A DNA stretch of 64,000 nucleotides. It comes from Leguminivora glycinivorella (taxonomy: Eukaryota; Arthropoda; Insecta; Lepidoptera; Tortricidae). The position numbers and the translations under genes are program-made. The notes under the pieces are model-generated. The model was given only the letters and a program-made list of their open reading frames with translations. It did no database searches and was not told where the DNA came from. Shown here piece after piece: positions 39,731 through 48,900 of the stretch. How positions within the stretch are numbered: the stretch's first letter is position 1; each line of letters opens with the position of its first letter. The DNA lies in assembly GCF_023078275.1 (NCBI RefSeq), contig NC_062979.1:23293848-23357847 (forward strand), read 5' to 3'.

Positions 39731-41250
39731 CTGTAAGAACATTTATATATAGGCTTTGTTTTATTAAATTTATAAATTATTATATAATTGAAGATTTTAA
39801 CTTGCAAACTTGAGATTTCCAATATTTTTCCGTGTGGAGACTTCTTCGTACTCTTTGAGGAACAGTTTTATAGAAGTAGTAAGATGGTACATTTATAAAT
39901 ACAGTTGTTTCATTTTAAATAAGTTAAAACCACTAAATAAATAACGGTACATACAATTTCAACGTTTACCCAACCATTAAGTATATTGGTATACACAATT
40001 AATTTTACTAAAGTACTAGTCAAATTGAGGAATTTTCTAATAAAGTTCAGTTACAACAACAGTTACAAACTGAATTGATACATGAACTAGCCAGGAATGT
40101 TTAATACCTTTTATTTATTTTAAGCTTTTGATTCGGGCCACAAAGCCTATGTTATAAATACCTGCATAATTATGTTGCACATTTATTTTTAGGTCGCTAT
40201 TGGAAATAATATAACTGCGAGGTAAGGTAAAATAATTTAGAGAAAATTGGTTCTCTCTCTGGTCCCACACTAGAGAAAGCCTGGCCCGAAATTATGGTTT
40301 CAAAACATTTTAAGGCCGTGTTATGACTAAAACGTAAATTTAACTAACAACAAAGACAATCGACGTGACGATTTATGAAGATCTTAATCTAATGCTTCGT
40401 CGTTGTCAAAATCAAAGTGTCTTTTTACGTAATTAGCAAGGTTTTCTTGTCACTTTATTTGCCTCCTTGCCACATTAACAAAACTATAATAATATAATAG
40501 TAGTGATAAAATAACTAAACGTTAATATATCACCACAAATTATGTAATTGAGACAGAAAAACCCGGCTAACTAAGAAAATCGTGGGACCTAACACCTGTC
40601 CTTGCGGTATACCCGAAAAGAGACTTTATTCCATCGTATTTTAGTAGAAAATTCCTTTGTACTTGTATTTTTTGTATGTAATTTATCATCGAACGTCGAG
40701 CCGTCAAAATGGCCGCTTATCCGCCATCTTGATTGGCCAATTGCCGCAATATGGCGGCCACTGATTTGACGTGATTGAAAAAATGTTTAGGGAAAAATCT
40801 TAATTTAAAGTAAGTTCGATACCTACGTTTTTGTTTAAACTTGTTATTTTTTATGCTTATCTTGAAAAATAAAACTGAAATGATGATCCGAATCATCTGA
40901 TGATACCTAATAGAAATATTTTAAGATTTAGAAAACAAAAGAACATCGAGTTTTTCACTTAAACATTATATACCTGATTCAAATGAATGAAAAAGAAAAA
41001 CCAACTATATTGAAGGAGTTAGATTCGTACCTAGTTAACTTGACAGCTATTTAGACAGCTCCGCCGGTGCAACTGTTATTTTAACCGTCAAGTTTCTATT
41101 AACTTTGAAGTTTACTTATCCCTTGCACAGGCGAGGCTATTAAAGTCTCTGTTTACTTGATACGACTCTATTATATTTAAAGTAAATAAGTTAATAATAA
41201 TTATATATTAATTTCTTTTTTTTTTAAATCAAATCTTGACGTGTATAATA
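39731..41250. other. No further exon recognised; short inverted repeat near 40700
   Basis: The first exon of the neighbouring minus-strand peptide gene should lie in the first few hundred bases but could not be fixed. 40700-40768 is bounded by CGTCAAAATGGCCGC and GCGGCCACTGATTTGACG, a possible tiny foldback element. The rest is AT-rich. Confidence 0.45.
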
Positions 41251-41252
41251 AG

Positions 41253-41475
41253 TTTTCAGTACAGATGGTGTTTTTTTTACGCACTAGTGCGAGAAGTGGT
41301 TCATTATATGCTAGGTCGAAACTTTGGAAGCTCATCTGTACTGAAAAACGTCGTACGCTACACGTGCGAAAAGGAAATTCTAAACTCGTGTCGGTTTAAA
41401 ACACTCCCTTCGGTCGTGTTTTAATTTATCGCCACTCGTTTCGAACTTCCTTTTTTTACGCACTTGTATCGTAAT
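41253..41475. repeat. Double-hairpin repeat (CAGTACAGATG family), copy 2
   Basis: Collinear with 12291-12515: TTTTCAGTACAGATGGTG, CTCATCTGTACTGAAAAACG, ACACGTGCGAAAAGGAAATT, CCCTTCGGTCGTGTTTTAAT, TTTTTACGCACTTGTATCGT. Confidence 0.8.
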
Positions 41476-41780
41476 GTACTATTTTAACCTTATTTGTTGC
41501 AGAAACTTTAAAATAAAACTGTACCTTTGCGTTTATTCTTCGGCGGGTTTCCGTTGAATGATATTATCAAACAAAAACCTGTGTATTTATAATTTTAAAA
41601 GATATCTGCCAAATCATTACCAACCGTTATTTAAACGTAGTTGCGGTTTAATCAAGTAGACATAATGATCTGGTTACGATCATAATCGTTATAGTCATAA
41701 CACAAAATATTTATTTAATTGAAATTTTATTAGAGAACATTTTGGACCTGAATCAAACTCGCGTGCCGAGATAGGACGTA

Positions 41781-42546
41781 AGGCCGGTAACAGACAGTTT
41801 TAAAATTCATAATCTGAAAAAAATCACAATATTAAAAAAATCAGATCGAGTGCACGGAGTTCCATACTATTTCCACACACACTCTTGTTTTTTTCAGATT
41901 ATGAATTTTCAGATTGATCTGACAGATGAAGACACAAGTCTTTTTTTATTAGGGTTCCGTAGTCAACTAGGAACCCTTATAGTTTCGCCATGTCTGTCTG
42001 TCCGTCCGTCCGTCCGTCCGTCCGTCCGTCCGTCCGTCCGTCCGCGGATAATCTCAGTAACCGTTAGCACTAGAAAGCTGAAATTTGGTACCGATATGTA
42101 TATCAATCACGCCAACAAAGTGCAAAAATAAAAAATGGATAAAAATGTTTTATTAGGGTACTCCCCCTACATGTAAAATGGAGGCTGTTTTTTTTTTCAT
42201 TCCAACCCCAACGTGTGATATATTGTTGGATAGGTATTTAAAAATGAATAAGGGTTTACTAAGATGGTTTTTTGATAATATTAATATTTTCGGAAATAAT
42301 CGCTCCTAAAGGAAAAAAAAGTGCGTCCCCCCCCTCTAACTTTTGAACCCTATGTTTAAAAAATATGAAAAAAATCACAAAAGTAGAACTTTATAAATAC
42401 TTTCTAGGAAAATTGTTTTGAACTTGATAGGTTCAGTAGTTTTTGAGAAAAATACGGAAAACTACGGAACCCTACACTGAGCGTGGCCCGACACGCTCTT
42501 GGCCGGTTTTTAAGATTATGAATTTTAAGACTATATGTTGCCGGCC
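41781..42546. mobile_element. MITE (GGCCGG ends, TA duplication) interrupted by a (GGAC)n element
   Basis: AGGCCGGTAACAGACAGTTT, TAAAATTCATAATCTGA is inverted as AGATTATGAATTTTAAGACT, ATATGTTGCCGGCC; TA flanks both sides (41779-41780 and 42547-42548). The interior is interrupted at 41950-42511 by the repeat below. Confidence 0.75.
41950..42511 (-). mobile_element. (GGAC)n-linked element, copy 3
   Basis: Same orientation as copy 2. It contains 11 perfect GTCC units (42000-42043) and ends GAGCGTGGCCCGACACGCTC, TTGGCCGGTTTT. The 93-residue plus frame is repeat sequence. Confidence 0.85.
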
Positions 42547-42547
42547 T

Positions 42548-43202
42548 AGATCATTTTAAAAACTTTTTTTGTTTTTTAATAATAAACACCTATTTGTATG
42601 TTCGTTCGGATCAAATCTTGCAAGGTAACTTAATACTCACTACAAATTTTTCATCGCAATAATAATTTGTTTAGTGGTTTTCAATTATCTAAACAATCAT
42701 TATTAATTTGTTATCCTTTGACCTAATCACCTGACTGTTTCAAACCAAACTTGACCAAAATCAACATTCTCGCGTACAAACTTCAAGTTTCAACTCAAAG
42801 TTCAACGCTCAGCCATAAAATACACCCTCGCCTAGCAATTACCTAATACTTATTTATTTATTTAATTATGTTAATACATTTATTCTGAACAAAAATTAAA
42901 TATTGAATCAATTAAATTTCGCCGTTAGGTACTGTTACTTTGATGGATTTAGGAAATGTTGAACAGAGATAACAAAACAATACCTAAATCTAAGAAAAAA
43001 CAGCGACGCGAAAATTGCACTTCAATATTAATTCGCTTAAAGCCTCGTTTCGTTATCGGCCTCGCACTTCCTCGTCCCTTATAAATGATGCACAAAAAAG
43101 GCAGTCGTAAACATGTCGGGGGCAGGAAACAATAGAGGGGTCAATGAACCCCGCGGTGTGGTGGCAATATCGTGCTTGATATCGCTACTCTATTCAGGGT
43201 GG
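42548..43202. other. No gene recognised
   Basis: AT-rich spacer, no domain-bearing frames. Confidence 0.4.
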
Positions 43203-43347
43203 CTAGCCGAATGGCACAATCGCTCACGAAACGCTCACGAAACGAAGCGCTAGTAGATATCTATCTCTATCGCGCTTGCGTATTGGCGCGACAGAGCCAG
43301 CGGCGTATCGCTTTCGTTTGGCGTCGGAGAAATGCCATTCGGCTACG
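43203..43347. mobile_element. TAGCCGAATGGCA MITE, uninterrupted reference copy
   Basis: CTAGCCGAATGGCACAATCG..AATGCCATTCGGCTACG, with the inner motif AGATATCTATCTCTATCGCG. The open frame across it is also present in the copy at 2263 and is not a gene. Confidence 0.85.
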
Positions 43348-43412
43348 GGGCCTGTACGGCTAGCACATGATTGGCGTACCTAAACAATTTTTAAAGTAAA
43401 TTTTTAGTACCA

Positions 43413-43640
43413 TTTTTCAGTACAGATGGTTTTTTTACGCACTAGTGCGAGAAGTGGTTCATTATATGTCAGGTCGAAACTTCAGAGGGCCATCTGTGAA
43501 AAACGTCGTACGATACACGTGCGAAAAGGAAATTCGTAACTCGTATCGATTTTAAACACTTCCTTCGGTCGTGTTTTAATTTATCGCCACTCGTTTCGAA
43601 TTTCCTTTTTTTCGCACTTGTATCGTAATGTATCGTAAAG
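43413..43640. repeat. Double-hairpin repeat (CAGTACAGATG family), copy 3
   Basis: Collinear with copies 1 and 2, with a small deletion in the first hairpin arm (CCATCTGTGAAAAACGTCG). Confidence 0.8.
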
Positions 43641-43657
43641 TACTAAAAATATAGATA

Positions 43658-44333
43658 CAGATGTAGTGCGTAAAGGGTTTCCTTCGGAAACGTTCGTATT
43701 TGTCATGCTAGTTCAGCACAGACCAACCCCTATAGACATCTATTACAAGACGACTCGCGGTCGCCAGCCTTCCTAGTATTTGCACTGATATAAGCGCGGG
43801 CGCTCGCCGTGCCCGATCAGTATCGACCAAGTAACAGACCCGAAAGCAGCGCGTGTTTTTCGCACAAAAAAATTGGAAAAGGGTATTTTGATGCCTTAAA
43901 GATGTCCACCTGTAGTGTGAAATGGTGTGGAAAGGTAACAAGAAGCTCAAATTTAAAAACAGACGGCATTACATTCCACAAATAAGTCATATTTATAATT
44001 TATTCAGAGCCGGCATAGGTCAACTTACATTGGCTTCTTACGCGTCAGTAGAGGGACAGTCATACTTCTGTCCCTTTTCATCTGGCGCGACTGCCCGCCG
44101 TCCTTGAAACGGCCAATCACAGCGCGCTTAACACATTCCCCGCCCGCTCCTCGCACCCCAAACACCGGTGACTCGTATCGCGAACCAAATATACAAGACT
44201 GCTACTCTATAGGAGGTTCTCTGTGTAGTTCAGTCAATGTCAGTACATCTTGTACTGGCACTGACTGAAATAGCATGACACGTTCGTACGTTTCCGTAAC
44301 AATACGAAAGCAAATATTTTTGCTCTACATCTG
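43658..44333. mobile_element. 676-bp inverted-ended element carrying an orphan THAP exon
   Basis: The ends CAGATGTAGTGCG and TTTTGCTCTACATCTG are inverted, with inner arms ACGTTCGTATTTGTCATGCT and AGCATGACACGTTCGTACGT, and CTAGTTCAG answering CTGAAATAG. The interior holds a plus-strand THAP-domain first exon (43902) and a GC-rich block (44080-44160), but no transposase body. It looks like an internally deleted member of a THAP-encoding (P-like) family; that is an inference. No clean 8-bp duplication was seen. Confidence 0.55.
43902..43985 (+). pseudogene. Orphan THAP-domain first exon with apparently mutated splice donor
   Basis: A 27-codon frame with the start of a THAP zinc finger: Met, then C4 and C9 in CSVKWC, later TDGITFHK. 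The THAP family begins M..C.V..C.N, then G..FH.FP, and in insect THAP genes this first exon usually ends exactly at FH(K/R). The sequence after CAC AA is ATAAGT, where a normal donor would be GTAAGT, and an in-frame TAA follows. A G-to-A change would thus have destroyed the donor. No second THAP exon (W, C..H) was found downstream. It is not a copy of exon 1 of the gene at 51300, whose residues differ. It lies inside the inverted-ended element at 43658-44333. Confidence 0.55.
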
Positions 44334-44416
44334 TAATAATCTATAGAGCGGCATCACGACAGTCGAAATGTATGGAAAAGACATTTTTTGCGAGCATTGG
44401 TTCCATAACAAAACTT

Positions 44417-44755
44417 GTCAATTGGGTCATTTCTTTCAAAGTTGTCCATACCACTTTTTTTTATAACATGGGTATTTTTTACGCGATATTTTTTAATACT
44501 CAGAATTAAACATGGGTATTTTTGATCCTGATAAGAGAAAAAAAGATTTCCATATGTTTTTTCGAACCTTTCATTCCGTTACCGCCATACAAAATGTATG
44601 AAAAAATGGAAACGGAATGGGAAAAAAAACCTTGGGACACTTTGTTTCTCCTATTAGAATTGAAAGAGCTCGCGATTCTGAGTGAAAACCACATAAAAAA
44701 TTCCAAATCCAAAAAAGTGGGGTGGACAACTTTGAAAAAAATGGCCCAATTATGA
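44417..44755. mobile_element. Short element with GGCCATTTT..GTTGTCCA ends
   Basis: ATTGGGTCATTTCTTTCAAA, GTTGTCCA is inverted as TGGACAACTTTGAAAAAAAT, GGCCCAAT. Shares its ends with 24724-26333. The interior is a second inverted pair (CATTCCGTTACC, GGAAACGGAATGG). The frames on both strands here are by-products. Confidence 0.8.
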
Positions 44756-45583
44756 CCTCAAAAGTCACTTTATGGCTAGGCTAGCACTTACAAATACACC
44801 CTGTACATCGATTTAAACTTCTCTAGATACACTATCACCTACAAATTCGGCACTCAAAAGTGTCCGATCGCTTAGTTGCAAATGTGTGCGTCCAGTTGAC
44901 AAACGAAAACTTCGCAATGTAGTAAAAACTACTTTCATTTTATTACAAAAACAACGTTATTTCTTAGTACTTAAAGTTCAATTTCAAATGCAAGCAATTG
45001 GCGGTTATGACATTAATGAATGTGATCATCGCGAAAGCCATAAAATTTTATTACCGCAGATCGCAGGTGTGCATATTTTTAAAAAAATCTACGTCTTATT
45101 GCAACCAACTTAAGTTTAATTTCGTTTGCGCTGCAACAATCTAGACGCCATTTTTAAATTGGGAACGAGGATGGACAGAGGCATCATGGGAGTCGCGCTA
45201 TGAGATAAAAGGCGAGAATGAGGAAATTTTCGGTATTTTTGCGAAAAACTGTTTTAAAAAATCCTATTAGATTGAAAACTTCTTAAGGAACAAAACGTTT
45301 GGTATAACATTTTTCGAGATGTTGCGTATTTTAAGCGGAAAAAAATAAAATGTGTTTTTATTGTATGAAACTGAAAGATACATATCTTATTTTAAGAAAA
45401 CTCGCAGATCCTGACGGATTATCTCAAACAAAAAAAATGTAAGGTACGGCGGGACAATTTGGACTGGGGGACAATTGCAACTGATCAATATTTCCACGTT
45501 TTGCAATGTTTGCATTATTAAATAGAGTCAACTGATGTAAAGTGTAGTCTGTGTCTATACATGTGTGCGTATATGTATATATG
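44756..45583. other. No gene; MITE left-end fragment at 45441-45540
   Basis: AAGGTACGGCGGGACAATTT, TTTTGCAATGTTTGCATTAT at 45441-45520 is a 3'-truncated relative of the MITE at 36030. The rest is AT-rich, and the 75-residue frame at 44886 has no domain. Confidence 0.45.
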
Positions 45584-45585
45584 TA

Positions 45586-45650
<65 letters not shown>

Positions 45651-45653
45651 ACG

Positions 45654-45701
<48 letters not shown>

Positions 45702-45771
45702 TGTGTGCGTGCGTGCGTGCATGCGTGCGTGCGTGCGTGCGTGCGTGCGTGTGTGTGTGTGTGTAGATGTG
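45584..45771. repeat. Long (TG)n / (TGCG)n microsatellite
   Basis: About 30 TG units (to 45647) are followed by a long TGCG tract broken by single TGTG and TGCA units, ending in TG units. It is alternating purine-pyrimidine throughout. The C-V-C-V and R-A-C-V frames in three phases are products of it. Confidence 0.97.
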
Positions 45772-45924
45772 AAGGTAAACAGGGGGTGGGAGGGATGGTA
45801 CTGGAGAATATGAATTAAGTAGCTATTAAAACAAGGAAAAATAGAATTATGATATTAATTTATTCTTACAAAGCCTTGTGTGGGTATATAGATTAAAGTA
45901 TAATATATGAGCATCTTAACAGAT

Positions 45925-48900
45925 CTATGTACCCTGAAACAAATTTAATTTATTATACACTTGTCGTTTTGATGTGTTCTTTTTTTCAACATTTTCTTTT
46001 TTGCAAATGTAATGCAAACGAACATCTATATATTTCCTTACTGCCGCTTTTGTTAATTCATAGATGTGGTGGAACTGATCATTTGTATGAGCATCTGTGT
46101 TTGTAAATATCTTGACATCTACGAGGGACCGAAGGATTTTCATTGTTAAATATTGGCCATCATATTGCCTTGCTAATGATTTTCCCCCACTTAATTTAAT
46201 ACAGTGCCTGATTACGTTTTCTGACTTACTGCATATCAGGTATACATCCTTAGATGCATAGCAAAGTCCTCCTACATCTTTGATGTCCACCAATTTATGG
46301 AACCATTCTTTCTCTGTAGCAAGTAGATGATTTTTGCAGTCATCGCAGTTTATTTTTTTTAACAAATGATAGACAACAAATCCAGATATATATCCCACAA
46401 TTTGGTCAGTAACGTTATTTTGTTCTGCTTCTAATAGTTCGGAGAGGTGGTCACAGTTGCTATTGTATCTTTCCTCAACTGTTTCTTGATTCTTGCGATT
46501 TTCTAAAAATGCTTTTGATATATTTTCTTCGTCTTCGTCCTCACGTCGTATTCCGGTAGTGGTATTATTTATTTTTGCAGTTGATTCGCCGCTGTTTAAA
46601 ATCGGTATGTTTTCCAATGGTAAGCAATTTCCACTAAATTTTTTGCTTAACTCTACATGAGCCAGCAATTTTTTGTATGCAGATTTAAATTGCCTTGTGT
46701 TGGGATTGTTGTTATGACCACCTAGACTTCGGATTTTTCCGAAGAAAAGTTCTACGTGGTCTTGGCTGAATTTGTATGTGGTCAAGAAAGACAGTCGTTT
46801 GGTGGCGATCAGGGTTGTGTACAGGTATTGTACGCTGTTGATACAAGTGAGCAACCCTATGACACCGGTATTTGCCCTACACTTGTATAAGGGTACCATT
46901 TTTGCCTCGTACACAACTCTCTTCTCTTTCTTCACTGTTTTTGTCTTTTTGAACATAGTTTTGGTACTCAAGGACAGCAAATATGTTTTGGCACTATTGC
47001 AGAGGTCCAAAACTTTGCCTGAGTTTTTTTCATTAAGGGGCATATTGTAGCCAAAGTCACTCAATCTTCTTGTATTTAAAATGTCAAAAAGATCATTGAT
47101 AGTTTTAATAAACTTGACCGTGGCATCGGAATCGGAAAAATGTTCGATGTGCAGTTGTTTATCGCAAAATTCAATCGCTTTAGCTACGCTATTGCTGAGT
47201 AACTGTGTAGCCAACTTTACCTTCATAACTTCATTTCTGAAGTTTATGTGCCTTACACTAAGTTTATTGGCCAAATGTAAACTGTTCTCTTCTTGTAGAT
47301 TGTGTAGAGCCAAAATTAGGCCCCATTTTATTTCTTGTCCCTCAGCATCATATATACGTTTTTGTGCCTCCAACAAATTTCTCATAAGTTTAACCATGTG
47401 GCAGGCATCTAGAAACACTGCGACTTCATTCCCACCACATGGGTGAGGGAATGTTGTCTTCATGTTATCGTGGGGTTCAAGATTGCATCCGAGAACTTTC
47501 ATGCAATTCAAGTTGGTTTTGCAGCCATCGAATGTTAGAGAAACAATTTCGACACCTACGTCATGACATTTTTGGAGAATGAGTTGTACCATATTTGCCT
47601 TCATTTCTCCAGTCAAACTATGTATAAAAAAATAAGCAACTGGCAGTGTCCACGATTGGTTCAAAGACACTACAACAAAAACATAGGCTTGGGTCGCTTT
47701 CATCTCTGAATCATCATGTCCAATACCTAAATCTACAAGGCCTTCAAATTTTCTTCCAGTCCAAGTTTTTTGTTGTCGAATAGACATCTCATCAACCACT
47801 AAACTGCATAATAACGGTTCAGAAGACGCTTTCGCTTTATCAGCCAGTCTTAAAAAAGCCTCTTCTGTAAAACCAGGTTGCGCATCTACATTTTTATACC
47901 ACCTAAATAATGTATTCGGGTGTGGTAGATTCTGAGAAAATATGTCACGTAAGTATTTATATGCTGCTGGCGAGTAAAAATGGAGTGTTAAAGCAAATTT
48001 TCGAAATTCTGGGGGATACTTAGCAAAAGAAACTGTCTTTTTTGCAAGTAACATATTTATAGCTTTCTCATTAGATTCCTTCATTTTTCGTGTTAAATCA
48101 TTACTTAACGATTCGTCAACCAGTCTGTTCTTTTTTAAATCTGCGACTATTTCTTTTAAGGTTAAGTTTTTTTTTATTAGTCTCTTGTTTTTCTTTCTTA
48201 AATTTTGAATTTGTTTATTTTTTAGATCAATGGTTTTCTGACATATCCTAAGCGATTTTTTGTAATAAGATGTTTTTGGAGTATCCAAAACTGAGGTCAG
48301 TCCTGATGATGTCGGCGACGGCGAATGTCGATGCGTTAAATTTAACTGTCGTCCAGAACCCTCATTTCCGGTTTCGTCTCGAGTGGTCGTCGCCTCACCT
48401 AAGATCTGCTCATTTGGAGCTGCAATTTTCACTATTTCATTTGCCTGCAAGAAGAGATTTTGGATGTTTACTATTCTTTGTATAATTAATTGTAATTTCA
48501 GATTGAAAAACCAGTTCATTTACTTACCTCTGTTTTTGATTGTGATGCAATCGATTTGTCTCGAGCATATCTCTCAGAGGGTTTGTTATCTAGCGAACTT
48601 AATGTAGTAGTGGTAGTGGTCTTAGACAGTTCTAGTTTTTTCGTTAATATATCCACCACCTAGAAATAAAAGTTCTCATTAGTGATCTATGTCATATTTC
48701 CATACTTACCATATTTTCCAAGCGCGAACGTCAAGATTAACAAAGTGCTTGGCAAAATAAAAACATCGAAAATACTGTTATCGATGAATACACCCCTTAC
48801 AACGTTAATATTTCCTATATTTTCGCTACAACGCATCGTAATTCAGTAGCAGTTGTAAAATATGTTATTTAATTTATGCAAATTTATTTAACGAGACGTA

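Noticed and set aside
45551..45818. Three overlapping Cys/Val and Arg/Ala/Cys-rich frames
   Set aside because: They are translations of the TG/TGCG microsatellite in three phases.
46772..47446. Plus-strand frames of 92 and 121 residues
   Set aside because: Antisense shadows of the conserved transposase exon on the minus strand.
48445..48519. Use of the Met at 48519 as the start of the P-like transposase
   Set aside because: The 25 residues it adds are intron sequence: a CAG acceptor ends at 48445 and the upstream exons, including a complete THAP finger, join in frame at 48444.
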